This document shows positions 1-9,232 of a DNA stretch of 64,000 nucleotides, piece by piece (position 1 is the stretch's first letter; each line of letters opens with the position of its first letter). The position numbers were made by a program, and so were the translations under genes. The notes below the pieces were generated by a model. The model made no database searches. It was not told the DNA's origin and worked only from the letters and a program-made list of their open reading frames with translations. The DNA comes from CAWIUB01 sp963839995. Lineage in GTDB: Bacteria; Actinomycetota; Actinomycetes; Mycobacteriales; Jatrophihabitantaceae. The DNA is taken from the NCBI GenBank assembly GCA_963839995.1, contig CAWIXH010000015.1, positions 124,001-188,000 on the forward strand, read 5' to 3'.

Positions 1-1
1 A

Positions 2-262
2 ATGGCTGGCGTCCCAGAAGCGCGATTGCACGATGCTCGCCACACAACCGCGACGATCTTGACTGCGCTCGGCATCGACCCTACTGCCGTGCAGACCCTG
101 CTCGGCCACTCGTCGTTGCTTGTGACGCAGGGCTACCAACACGTCAGCGCCGAGATGCTTGCACCAGCTATGACTGCCCTCCACGCGGCACTCAAGACGA
201 CATCGGACGAGGCGGACGCGATCCGCCGTGATCTGGCTCGACACGCCCGGCGGCGGCAGTAG
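2..262 (+). CDS. Tyrosine recombinase (integrase), C-terminal end, cut by window start
   Basis: C-terminal catalytic part of a tyrosine recombinase of the phage or integrative-element type, which cuts and rejoins DNA at attachment sites. The HxxRH box is seen as HDARHTTATIL, followed by LLGHSS and the tyrosine nucleophile region TQGYQHV, in the normal order and spacing. Only 86 residues are inside the window, so the first codon shown is internal and the N-terminal domains lie upstream. The gene runs toward the tRNA-Lys gene 237 bp downstream, the usual position of an integrase at the end of an element inserted in a tRNA gene. Family assignment is secure; the kind of element (prophage, ICE, AICE) cannot be told. 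Confidence 0.85.
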   Translation: MAGVPEARLHDARHTTATILTALGIDPTAVQTLLGHSSLLVTQGYQHVSAEMLAPAMTALHAALKTTSDEADAIRRDLARHARRRQ

Positions 263-275
263 GTCGTGGCGCAGC

Positions 276-412
276 GGTACCTCCATTCAGGAACGGAGGT
301 ACCTCCATCTGGACCCTCCCTCCGAGCGGCCAGACCGCACCGGTGCTGTTCGACCAGTTTCGTCGCTAGAGCCTGCTGGCGGCCGGTGGCGAATGGAGGG
401 CTAATGGAGGTA
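276..412. repeat. Repeated CCTCCAT motifs, candidate integrase arm-binding sites
   Basis: Between the integrase and the tRNA the motif CCTCCAT occurs four times: two direct copies (280-286 and 302-308, inside an 11-bp repeat GGTACCTCCAT, 22 bp apart) and two inverted copies (393-399 and 404-410, 11 bp apart). The first pair also forms a 9-bp inverted repeat (276-284 with 295-303, 10-nt loop) that could act as a hairpin after the integrase gene. Spacing in multiples of about one helical turn, next to int and tRNA, is what arm-type recombinase or excisionase sites look like. The function is inferred. Confidence 0.45.
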
Positions 413-498
413 GTAGGCTCCTCCGGTCGCCTGTCTAGACCAGCAAATGCCGATACCGGGAAGACTCTCGGCCAGTAATCACGGGCCATACAGCGGTG

Positions 499-571
499 TG
501 GGCCCCGAGGGACTCGAACCCTCAACCTACGGATTAAAAGTCCGCAGCTCTGCCTATTGAGCTAGAGGCCC
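499..571 (-). tRNA. tRNA-Lys (anticodon UUU)
   Basis: A complete cloverleaf can be folded on the minus strand. The acceptor arm is GGGCCTC paired with GGGGCCC (one G-U pair). The D arm starts GCTC. The anticodon stem GCGGA/TCCGT encloses the loop CTTTTAA (anticodon TTT). The T arm is GAGGG-TTCGAGT-CCCTC, and the discriminator base is A. The 3' CCA is not encoded. The 3' end points toward the integrase at the left edge, so this gene is the likely attachment site of the element that begins there. Confidence 0.95.
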
Positions 572-823
572 GTGACGCCCAGTGTTCCAGAGCCGGAGAG
601 TAGCTCGAAGCCACCTTGGTGGTTGATCTCCGCGTAATCAGGATTGATCGTTCTGGCATGAGCCCGAAACCGAGCGGTGGCAGCGTCTTCGGACATGGTG
701 TCCAAAACCAGCCCGTGCCTCGCAAAGCCTCCCGCCGGGCCCAGAGCGGATCGACGACTCACCGACGGGGCGACACAGCACGCTGCGCTCACCGGGCTGG
801 TTCGCGAGCCCTGGCTCCTTCGC

Positions 824-1339
824 GTGGATTGTACTGATTTGCTCATTCGGCCCGCCGCACCGAGAGATCTCGAGGCGGTGGCTCGCATGCACGGCAGGTG
901 CTGCGCACGCAGCCTGCTCGATCGGTACCGCTCAGGTGGTCGAGGGCCCGCAGTGGCGGCGATGGAGCGGATGCTGCGTCGACCGCTCACCTTCGTGGCA
1001 AGCACCGCCCGCGGCGAGATTTCAGCGGTAGCGGTCGCGGCGGCCGATCCGGCACACGGTCAAGAAGCCGCCGAGATCGGCCTGCTTGTCGAGGACGACT
1101 GGCAGGGGCTCGGCCTGGGCCGGGAGCTCATGACGCATCTGGCCGGCGCCGCGCTGGTATGCGGCTACCGGGAGCTCGTCGCCTATCCTGCGACGTCGGT
1201 GATCCCGGCCCAGCGGCTGATGATCGACGTGGGACACACCCGGGTTGTCATGTTTCCGGACGACCTGCATCTGCACACATATCTGCCGGAGTCCGCCGCC
1301 CTGGGCCTCGGCGCGGTGCGGGAACGGTTGGCCAGCTAG
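824..1339 (+). CDS. GNAT-family N-acetyltransferase
   Basis: GCN5-related acetyltransferase, expected to move an acetyl group from acetyl-CoA to an unknown amine. The core is visible: an N-terminal strand LLIRPAAPRDLEAVARMHGR and the acetyl-CoA-binding motif A region, VEDDWQGLGLGRELM, followed by a helix. About 170 residues from the GTG at 824, a normal GNAT length. The start is uncertain: GTG 824 and TTG 839 both sit just before the conserved first strand, and the frame stays open upstream to 677 without similarity. The ending VMFPDDLHLHTYLP is not a motif I can tie to a substrate. It stands alone between the tRNA and a convergent small gene. Confidence 0.7.
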   Translation: MDCTDLLIRPAAPRDLEAVARMHGRCCARSLLDRYRSGGRGPAVAAMERMLRRPLTFVASTARGEISAVAVAAADPAHGQEAAEIGLLVEDDWQGLGLGRELMTHLAGAALVCGYRELVAYPATSVIPAQRLMIDVGHTRVVMFPDDLHLHTYLPESAALGLGAVRERLAS

Positions 1340-1411
1340 CCGGGTGCGGGTCTTCGGCAGCAGAACGCGCCTCGCGGCCACCACGCAGCGAGGCGCGTTC
1401 ACGACAATGCG

Positions 1412-1636
1412 TCAGCCGGTCTTGCCCTTCAGCGCAACGAGCACGCCGGCGAGTGCGAAGTACTTGTTGCTACCGAGTTCGGCGACGGTGTGGATGCCGA
1501 GCGCGTCTACAAGCTTTGCGTCGTGCTCAGCGGTGAGCCTGGCGATCGCCGACGGCGGCGCGGCGAGGATCTCGTCCAGCGACTTGCTCTCGTACGCCTT
1601 GTCGAGCGCCTTGGTGAGGTCTACCGACACTGCCAT
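1412..1636 (-). CDS. Small conserved-looking hypothetical protein, 74 aa
   Basis: Begins MAVSVDLTKALDKAYESKSL and ends in a short hydrophobic stretch (YFALAGVLVAL). The start at 1636 is chosen because GGGAGAG lies 5 to 11 nt upstream on the minus strand. An in-frame Met eleven codons earlier lacks such a site. The middle (AKLVDALGIHTVAELGSNKY) reads like a helix-hairpin-helix-type or Fis1-like turn, but no family is certain. It faces murB head to tail with its own short intergenic region. I do not recognise a function. Confidence 0.6.
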   Translation of the reverse strand: MAVSVDLTKALDKAYESKSLDEILAAPPSAIARLTAEHDAKLVDALGIHTVAELGSNKYFALAGVLVALKGKTG

Positions 1637-1757
1637 GTTTCTCTCCCTGGGATGACGGCCGCCCCTCATGCGGCCTGCGGCGCCAGCCTTCCGTTAAAGG
1701 TGATCAAAGGTCAACTCGCAACGCCTGGTTCTTCGGCGGCGGGTAACCTCGCCGACC

Positions 1758-2779
<1,022 letters not shown>

Positions 2780-2792
<13 letters not shown>

Positions 2793-4468
2793 TCCCGTAC
2801 CTGGCCGTGGACCCCATGGGACACGACGTGGAGCATCGCTCCAGTGCCCTGTCCGGTGACCCGTACCGCTATCGGATAGTCCTGCCGCAGGCTGGCGAAC
2901 ACGCAGCGGACGATGTGCCCACCGGCTGGCGAGCACCGGCCCAGCCCGTGCACGTCGACCGCGTCGATCGTCCAGCCGTCGGGCACCGACAGCGCCACCA
3001 AGCCGACCGGCCCGGGCACGGAGAAGCCGACCGTCTCCGTGCGGACCGCGGGTGGCGGCGGTGTGGTCGTGGGCGGTGGTGTCGGTGACGGGCTCGACTG
3101 GACCGAACTTGTCGGTGTGACGATCGGTGTGGCCGGAGGGTAGCCGCGTGCTGGCGGCGTGGCGATGGGCGAGGCCGGCGAGGGGACGGCAGCAAGGGCC
3201 GGACCCGCCGCTGCCGGCGGTGCGACAGGCGGGGTGGTCCCGGCCGGCGATGATGTCTCGACCGGTGGGGATGTCTCGACCGGCGGGGTGGTCCCAACCG
3301 GTGGGGATGTCTCGACCGGCGGGGTGGTCCCGGCAGGCGGCGTGGTGACGGCCGGCGGTGTGGTCCTCGCTGGCGCCGGTTGGGTGGAAGCCGGCGGCGC
3401 CGCCGGTGGTAAGAGCGGCGCCGTCGCCGCGCCGGTGCCGACGACCGGGACGGCCAGTGGACGCTGGCCGCTGTGCGAGCCGGACATGGCCGCCCAGGCC
3501 GCGAGCGCCCCAGCGATGATGACGCCCGCTGCGACGCCTGCGGCGACTCCTGGGAACTTGGACCCCGACTTCGTGTGCACGCCATGTGCGCTCGCTCGCA
3601 ATGCCCGCGCACTGGCCGCTCCGCCGACATGCGCGGCGCCGACGCCGACGGCGGCTGCGCCGTGCGCCGCCGCCGTGACCACGAGATAACGGCTGGCGAT
3701 AGCGGCGCCGCCCAGGATGATCGGCGCGATGACCACGCGCAGGCTCCTGTTGACGTCGGAGATCTCGGCCAAGGCCGCGCGGCACCGGTCGCAGCTGTCC
3801 AGATGCGCATCGACGGCGGCCCGATCACGGGCCGAGAGCGCGTCGCGGACGTACGCCCCGAAATTGTTACGGGCTTCGCGGCACCACTCGGTGTCAGCGG
3901 CGGCCAGTTGCTGCTGCAGGAACGCCTGACGCAGCCGTTCCTTCGCCCGCACCGCCCGGGAGGCGACACCGTTCGGGCTGGTGCCCAGGATCGGCGCGAT
4001 CTGGGCCGGCGTCTCCTCCTCGATCACCAGGTGCCAGAGCAGGGCACGGCTCGCGTCGGGCAGCGAGGCCCACGCCAACCACGCGGCGCGCTGCTCGGTC
4101 GAGATCGCCGCCACGTCCGCGGCGGATTCGGCGTGGTCAACGTCTAGATCGGCGGCTTCGCCCGTCAAGGCCACCCGCTGGTGGTACGACCGCCCGGTAT
4201 CGATGTTGAAGCGGCGCATGGTGCTGAACAGATAGGGCCGGAAGGCGTCCTGCGGTCCGCCGCCGGCCTTGATGGTGCGCAGTACGCGGTAGAAGCTCTC
4301 GCTGACCAGGTCGTCGACATTGCTGGCGGGAGCGATTTGCCCGGCGAGCCGCCGGGCAGCCAGCTCGTGGCGTGACCAGAGGCTGGCGAACGCGTCGTCG
4401 TCGCCGGCCCGGACCGCCGACAACAGCTCCGCGTCGCTGCGTTCGCTAATCGCGGGAGATTCGTCCAC
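2780..4468 (-). CDS. ECF-type sigma factor fused to zinc-finger anti-sigma, TM segment and Pro-rich tail
   Basis: A 562-residue multidomain regulator. Residues 10-90 are sigma region 2 (VDDLVSESFYRVLRTI) and 125-185 are sigma region 4 with a helix-turn-helix (AQIAPILGTSPNGVASRAVR). Residues 200-235 hold a ZAS-type anti-sigma zinc motif, H222-x3-C226-x2-C229. One predicted membrane helix lies at about 306-328, followed by a Pro/Thr-rich stalk of near-repeats (TTPPVETSPPVG type, about 365-445) and a C-terminal extracellular-type domain of about 80 residues. The fused layout suggests a membrane-tethered sigma factor that needs release or conformational change to act. Start is GTG 4468. Upstream the region is divergent with a GGDEF-like gene. 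The extracellular signal is unknown. Confidence 0.85.
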
Positions 4469-4619
4469 TTTGTTACACTTTCGTCACGGGCCGGCTGAGG
4501 AGAACCTTAGGCGGTCGGGCAGCACCTCGCGACACCTGCAGCCTGCTCACCCGTCTCCCCTGAAGGACAAACGATCACACCGGCCGGCCGTGCCGGACGA
4601 GCTGACGGGCAACGGGGCC

Positions 4620-5381
4620 ATGACGGGTGCGGGTGCGCCATCTGCCGCGTTCCGCCGTCAGTGGTGGAAGCACACACTCGTGGCGGTGTGGTCAGCGCCC
4701 GCGCAGGAGTGGTACTGCCCGGCCGTGGACTCGGTCGTAGCGGTCCTCGCAGGACGCGCCAGAGACGCGCCGTCGATCGATGCCGCGTGCGGGGCACTCG
4801 GCGTGGCGCGCGCGGCCGCAGGCGTGTTTCTGGACGAGGCGCGGGCCGATCTTGCGGTTGGCGCGCGGTTGGCAGCTGCCGATCAGGCGCTGACCGGACA
4901 GCTGGTGGACCGGCTCACCGTGGGCTGGGTGGATCGCACTTTGGACTCGATCTTCACCAGCCCCTGCATCGATCCGCTGACCGAGCTTGCATCGGTGCCC
5001 TATCTCACCACCCGGCTCAGCGAGGTGTACGCCGAGGCGCGGCTGCGACGGGAAGACGCTGATGCCAGGCATGTGCTGGTCTGCGTGCGTACCCAGCTGA
5101 CCAGCGACCGGTTGCTAGCCCAGGGCCGGCTGGTCGCCCTGCAGTCGGCCTTGCGCCATGCCTTCGCCGGCGGCGAGACGCTCGCGGCCGTAGGCACGCA
5201 CTGCGCCGTTGCGCTGGCCGGGCGTGGCGAGCCGCGGTTGACCGAATCGCTCACGGCGCTGCGCCGCGAGCTCGGCAACGCGCACCGTGCGGGCCTGCTG
5301 CCGCAGGTCGGCACGCGACTGGCGTCGCTGCCCGCCAGCTACGACCAGCTCCCGACGCTGCTTCGTGACGTGATGCGCTGA
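4620..5381 (+). CDS. Protein with degenerate GGDEF-like domain
   Basis: About 253 residues from ATG 4620 (GTG 4590 is an alternative). The second half carries the landmark of GGDEF domains, DPLTELASVPYLTTRL (compare the family's DPLTGLxNRxYLxxRL), and then FAGGETLAAVG where a GGDEF/GGEEF active site would be. The catalytic signature is not intact, so diguanylate cyclase activity is unlikely; a structural or nucleotide-sensing role is inferred. The N-terminal 100 residues (begin WWKHTLVAVWSAPAQEWYCP) are not recognised. It is divergent from the membrane-tethered sigma factor gene, so the two may share a control region. Confidence 0.6.
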   Translation: MTGAGAPSAAFRRQWWKHTLVAVWSAPAQEWYCPAVDSVVAVLAGRARDAPSIDAACGALGVARAAAGVFLDEARADLAVGARLAAADQALTGQLVDRLTVGWVDRTLDSIFTSPCIDPLTELASVPYLTTRLSEVYAEARLRREDADARHVLVCVRTQLTSDRLLAQGRLVALQSALRHAFAGGETLAAVGTHCAVALAGRGEPRLTESLTALRRELGNAHRAGLLPQVGTRLASLPASYDQLPTLLRDVMR

Positions 5382-5523
5382 ACCCGCGACACGATCCGGG
5401 CACAGATCCGTCTCCATTCACGGGTCCCACTGATCGCCGAGGCACTGCGCGCGCAACATCGCGGAAGGGGGCACGCGGCGTCGACGCGACCGGTGGGGCC
5501 CCGACACCGGACGGGGGGCCAGG

Positions 5524-5604
5524 ATGCTCGAGGCACGCGCACTGCTGTGGGTGGCCGCGGGCACCCTGGCGGTCCTCACGGTGATCTGCGCCATCTGGCG
5601 GTGA
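5524..5604 (+). CDS. Possible 26-residue single-span membrane peptide
   Basis: Short ORF MLEARALLWVAAGTLAVLTV... ending AIWR, almost entirely one hydrophobic helix with a basic C-terminus. It is preceded by a G-rich stretch (GGGGGGCCAGG) ending just before the ATG. It lies in a 268-bp gap before mshA that is otherwise empty apart from a 13-bp palindrome (CCCGACAGTCGGG, 5625-5637) just before mshA. Nothing but length, hydrophobicity and the upstream purines supports it. Confidence 0.35.
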   Translation: MLEARALLWVAAGTLAVLTVICAIWR

Positions 5605-5649
5605 CGCCCGAATCTGCGGGAGTTCCCGACAGTCGGGCATGATCGGGGT

Positions 5650-6966
5650 ATGCCGGGTCTGCATCGGGTGGCGATGCTCAGCGTCCACACCTCACCCCTC
5701 GACCCGCCGGGCGGCGGCGACGCGGGCGGCCTGAACGTCTACGTCGCTGAGACCGCCAAACGGCTTGCCGAGGGCGGCACATCGGTCGAGATCTTCACCC
5801 GGGCGACGTCGAGCGAGCAGCCGCCGAGGGTCGAGATGTATCCGGGCGTCACGGTCCGCAACGTCATCGCGGGGCCGTTCGAGGGTCTGGGCAAGGCCGA
5901 CCTGCCAGCCCAGTTGTGCATGTTCACCGCGGCCGTGCTGCGCGCCGAGGCGTTCCACGAACCGGGGTGGTACGACCTGATCCACTCGCACTACTGGCTC
6001 AGCGGTCAGGTCGGCTGGCTGGCCCGCGACCGGTGGGGCGTCCCGCTCGTGCACATGGCGCACACGCTGGGCAAGGTCAAGAACGCCGCATTGGCCGACG
6101 GCGACACCCCCGAGCCGTTGTCCCGGATCGTCGGCGAGGAGCAGGTGGTGGCCGAAGCCGACCGATTGATCGCGTCCACCGACGACGAGGCGCACGAGCT
6201 GGTCGATCACTACGGCGCGGATCCGGGGCGGGTAGCGGTCGTCGCCCCGGGAGTGGACCTGGAGATGTTCGCCCCCCGGCCGCAGGACGACGCCCGAGCC
6301 CGGCTGGGCCTCTCGCCGCGGGCCTTCGTGCTGTTGTTCGTCGGGCGGCTGCAGCCGCTCAAGGCACCGGACCTGGTGCTACGGGCCGCGGCGCTGATGC
6401 GCGGGGCCGAACGGCCGGTGCACGTGGTCGTGCTCGGCGGCCCGAGTGGAACCGACCAGGATTGGCTGCCCGGCCAGGCCGCCCAGCTCGGCATCGCCGA
6501 CATCGTGCAGTTCCGTCCACCGGTCGGGCGCGAGGTACTCGCCGACTACTACCGCGCGGCCGACCTAACGGTCGTGCCGAGCTACAACGAGTCGTTCGGG
6601 CTGGTCGCGCTGGAGTCGCAAGCATGCGGCACCCCGGTCGTCGCTGCGCACGTCGGGGGACTCTCGACGGCAGTGGCGGACGGAGTCTCCGGCCTGCTGC
6701 TCGACGGGCACGACCCCGCCGTTTGGGCGGCGACCCTGGGCGGGCTGCGAGACAACCCGGCCCGGCTGCGCGAGCTGCGCGACAACTGCCGGCCGCACGC
6801 GCAACGCTTCTCCTGGGACCGCACCACCGCCGAGTTGCGCGATGTCTACGGCGATGCGATGAGGTCGTTCGCCGACCTGCGGGAGGCGGCCAATGGGATC
6901 CGCGCCGACCTGCGGGAGGCGGCCAATGGGATCCGCGCCGACCTGCGGGAGGCGGTGCATGACTGA
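5650..6966 (+). CDS. mshA: D-inositol 3-phosphate glycosyltransferase (mycothiol synthesis)
   Basis: GT-B fold glycosyltransferase that joins UDP-GlcNAc to 1L-inositol 1-phosphate, the first step of mycothiol synthesis. The N-terminal acceptor motif SPLDPPGGGDAGGLNVYV, the inter-domain region HSHYWLSGQVGWLARDRWG and the donor-binding E-x7-E stretch YNESFGLVALESQACGTPVV are typical of MshA. Normal family length is about 420-440 residues; here it is 438, but the last 30 residues are made of an 11-residue repeat (LREAANGIRAD) encoded by a 33-bp DNA repeat. The stop overlaps the next gene by 8 bp. The order mshA-ybjN-gpm-phoU-senX3-regX3 is shared with mycobacteria. Confidence 0.95.
   Translation: MPGLHRVAMLSVHTSPLDPPGGGDAGGLNVYVAETAKRLAEGGTSVEIFTRATSSEQPPRVEMYPGVTVRNVIAGPFEGLGKADLPAQLCMFTAAVLRAEAFHEPGWYDLIHSHYWLSGQVGWLARDRWGVPLVHMAHTLGKVKNAALADGDTPEPLSRIVGEEQVVAEADRLIASTDDEAHELVDHYGADPGRVAVVAPGVDLEMFAPRPQDDARARLGLSPRAFVLLFVGRLQPLKAPDLVLRAAALMRGAERPVHVVVLGGPSGTDQDWLPGQAAQLGIADIVQFRPPVGREVLADYYRAADLTVVPSYNESFGLVALESQACGTPVVAAHVGGLSTAVADGVSGLLLDGHDPAVWAATLGGLRDNPARLRELRDNCRPHAQRFSWDRTTAELRDVYGDAMRSFADLREAANGIRADLREAANGIRADLREAVHD
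6871..6955 (+). repeat. 33-bp direct tandem repeat, 2.6 copies, at mshA/ybjN junction
   Basis: Unit of 33 bp starting at 6871, 6904 and 6937 (third copy partial, 19 bp). In the mshA frame each unit adds 11 residues. In the frame of the next gene each full unit carries a GGGAGG ribosome-binding site followed by CAATGGG, so in-frame ATG codons recur at 6893, 6926 and 6959, exactly 33 nt apart, each with the same Shine-Dalgarno. Because 33 is a multiple of three, both frames stay open whatever the copy number. Confidence 0.95.
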
Positions 6967-7447
6967 GCCCGCGCAGGTGATCGACGCCGCCCTGCGCGCG
7001 CAGGCGCACGACTACCAGCGGCTGGATGCGCAGACCTTCGTCGTCCAGCTGCCCGGCGAGCGCCGCCTGAAGACCGCGTGCTGGCTGACGGTCGGCGAGC
7101 ACGCTGTCACGGTCGAGGCGTTCGTCGTGCGCAAGCCGGAGGAGAACGCGGACCAGGTGCACCAGCTGCTGCTCAAGCGCAATGCGCGCACGTACGTAGT
7201 GAGCTGGTCGATCGACGACAGCGGAGACATCTATCTGACCGGACGCCTTCCGCTGGCAGCGGTGACCGCCGACGAGATCGACCGGGTCCTGGGTTCAGTC
7301 CTGGAGAATGCCGACGGGACGTTCAATACCCTGCTGCAGCTGGGCTTCGGCTCGTCCATCCGCCGGGAGTGGGCGTGGCGGATCAAGAATGGCGAGTCGC
7401 TCGCCAACCTGGCCGCATTCGCCGACTTCGCCCAGCGCCGAGACTAG
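6959..7447 (+). CDS. YbjN-domain protein
   Basis: 162-residue protein of the YbjN family (Rv0487-like), a soluble alpha/beta fold related to type III secretion chaperones; no established reaction. Seen: FVVQLPGERRLKTACWLTVG, RNARTYVVSWSIDDSGDIYL and a C-terminal helix. The start ATG 6959 overlaps the mshA stop (ATGACTGA) and has GGGAGG 7 nt upstream inside the third copy of the 33-bp repeat. ATG 6926 and 6893 are in frame with equal ribosome-binding sites and would add 11 or 22 residues. Tight coupling to mshA suggests a link with mycothiol synthesis, which is inference. Confidence 0.85.
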   Translation: MTEPAQVIDAALRAQAHDYQRLDAQTFVVQLPGERRLKTACWLTVGEHAVTVEAFVVRKPEENADQVHQLLLKRNARTYVVSWSIDDSGDIYLTGRLPLAAVTADEIDRVLGSVLENADGTFNTLLQLGFGSSIRREWAWRIKNGESLANLAAFADFAQRRD

Positions 7448-7501
7448 TTTCGAAACCGTTGCGTATCGGAAAGATTGGTGGTATCACTAGTTCCGATACG
7501 C
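7447..7501. promoter_or_regulatory. Palindromic operator upstream of MFS exporter gene
   Basis: Two inverted repeats lie in the 84-bp gap before the exporter gene: a perfect 10-bp palindrome GTTTCGAAAC (7447-7456) and an 11-bp inverted repeat GCGTATCGGAA / TTCCGATACGC (7461-7471 with 7491-7501, 19-nt spacer). The TetR-type gene immediately downstream of the exporter is the likely ligand, giving autoregulated control. Confidence 0.65.
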
Positions 7502-7531
7502 AGCCGTAGCGGAAGTAGAGAGAGCTAGCTG

Positions 7532-9232
7532 ATGGACGAGGCGACGATCTACCGGCGGCGATGGGGGATCCTGTCGGTACTCGTGGTCTGCCTGCTGGTG
7601 GTGATTCTGGACAACACGATCCTGAATGTGGCGTTGAAGACGATCCAGGCGGATCTGGGTGCCTCGCAGAGTCAGATGCAGTGGGCCGTGGACAGCTACG
7701 CGCTGGTGTTCGCCGGGCTGCTGATCGCCTGGGGGGTGACCGGTGACCGGGTGGGCCGCAAGAAGATCCTGGTCCTCGGTATGGCGTTGTTCGGGGCGAC
7801 CTCGGCGCTGTGCTCGTTCTCCGGCTCGGCCACCACGCTGATCCTGTTCCGGGCGTTGATGGGGATCGGTGCGGCGGCGGTGCAGCCGCAGACCCTGTCG
7901 ATCATCCAGAACGTGTTCGAGCCGGGGGAGCGACCGAAGGCGATCGGCATCTGGGCAGGGGCGTCCGGGGCGGCGATCGCGTTGGGTCCGATCGCCGGCG
8001 GCGCGCTGCTGAAGTATTTCTGGTGGGGGTCGATCTTCCTGGTCAACGTGCCGATCGTGATCGTCGGCCTGGTGGCCATCGTGGCGCTGGTGCCGGATTC
8101 GAAGGACCCGCATCCGCAGCGCATCGACCCGTCAGGGGTGCTGCTGTCGATCGTGGCGCTGGTGGTGCTGGTGTACGGCATCATCGAGGGCGGGAACACC
8201 AACGAGTGGCTGCGGTGGAACACGCTGGGCGCGATCCTGGCCGGCGCGGCGCTGCTGGGGTTGTTCGTGTATTTGGAGAAGCGCAGCAGCCACCCCACGA
8301 TCGACATCAACTTGTTCCGGAACAGGCACTTCTCCGCCGGCACGATCGCGATCGGGCTGACGTTCTTCGCGCTGATGGGCTCGACGTTCTACCTCGCCTA
8401 CTTCCTGCAGGCGGTGCGTGGGTACACCGCGCTGGCCGCCGGTGTGGCGTTGATCGCGGTGGCCGCCGCGGTGATGATCGCCGCGCCGCTGTCGGCCTGG
8501 CTCTCGCGCCGGTTCGGCCCGCGGGTGGTGGCCGGCACCGGGCTGACCGTGTTCGGCCTGACGATGGTCTCCTACGCGCTGTCCACCCGGACCATGCCGC
8601 AATGGCTGATCGAGGTGCAGATGTTCGGCATGGGCCTGGGTATGGGGCTGACCATGACCCCGGCAACCAACGCGATCATGAGCGCGGTGCCCCGGGAGAA
8701 GGCCGGCGCTGGCTCCGCGGTGAACAACACCGTGCGGCAGGTCGCCGGCGCGCTCGGCGTGGCGATCCTCGGCTCCGTCCTCGCCGTCGCGTTCCGCGGC
8801 AGCCTCGGCTCGGACGCCCCGGCCCACCTGGCGGCCCGGCTGGACCAGCCGGCCGCCGCGGTGTCGCGGCTGCCCGCGTCGGCGCAGGTGGGCAGCTACC
8901 TGCGGCGGGACAGCAGCGAGTCGATCGGCAACGCGCTGCAGTTCGCCGGCAACGCCAGCACCGCATTGCAGCACCGGGCCAGCACGCCCGCAGCGGCCGC
9001 GCTGCCCCCGGCCCAGCTCGCCGCGCAGAAACAGCTGGCACAAACCGCGATCGGCGGCTTCGTCAACGACGCCAAAGACTCGTTCATGTCGGCCATGCAC
9101 ATCACCTCGTTCGTGGCCGGCCTGTTCGGCCTCATCGGCTCCTTCGTCGCCTTCTGGCTGCTGCCCGGACGGCGCGAGTTCGCGGCCCAGGGCGCGCCGA
9201 CCACGGCGGCCGAGCCCTCGATGGCGCACTGA
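7532..9232 (+). CDS. MFS multidrug exporter, DHA2 (14-TM) family
   Basis: Inner-membrane drug:H+ antiporter of the EmrB/QacA type. First helix with motif D1 (LDNTILNVALKTIQADL, about residues 25-42), motif A between TM2 and TM3 (GVTGDRVGRKKIL), and motif C-like GAALGP-type segment (GASGAAIALGPIAGGAL). 566 residues and about 14 hydrophobic spans fit the family. A long extracytoplasmic loop near the C-terminus (about 420-500) is Ala/Ser-rich. The stop overlaps the TetR start (TGATG), so the pump and its regulator are co-translated. Substrate unknown. Confidence 0.9.
   Translation: MDEATIYRRRWGILSVLVVCLLVVILDNTILNVALKTIQADLGASQSQMQWAVDSYALVFAGLLIAWGVTGDRVGRKKILVLGMALFGATSALCSFSGSATTLILFRALMGIGAAAVQPQTLSIIQNVFEPGERPKAIGIWAGASGAAIALGPIAGGALLKYFWWGSIFLVNVPIVIVGLVAIVALVPDSKDPHPQRIDPSGVLLSIVALVVLVYGIIEGGNTNEWLRWNTLGAILAGAALLGLFVYLEKRSSHPTIDINLFRNRHFSAGTIAIGLTFFALMGSTFYLAYFLQAVRGYTALAAGVALIAVAAAVMIAAPLSAWLSRRFGPRVVAGTGLTVFGLTMVSYALSTRTMPQWLIEVQMFGMGLGMGLTMTPATNAIMSAVPREKAGAGSAVNNTVRQVAGALGVAILGSVLAVAFRGSLGSDAPAHLAARLDQPAAAVSRLPASAQVGSYLRRDSSESIGNALQFAGNASTALQHRASTPAAAALPPAQLAAQKQLAQTAIGGFVNDAKDSFMSAMHITSFVAGLFGLIGSFVAFWLLPGRREFAAQGAPTTAAEPSMAH

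Noticed and set aside
562..1005. Minus-strand frame overlapping tRNA-Lys and the GNAT gene
   Set aside because: No similarity, and it runs into the tRNA.
7487..9229. Long open frames opposite the MFS gene
   Set aside because: His/Arg/Gln-rich antisense shadows caused by GC-rich third positions.
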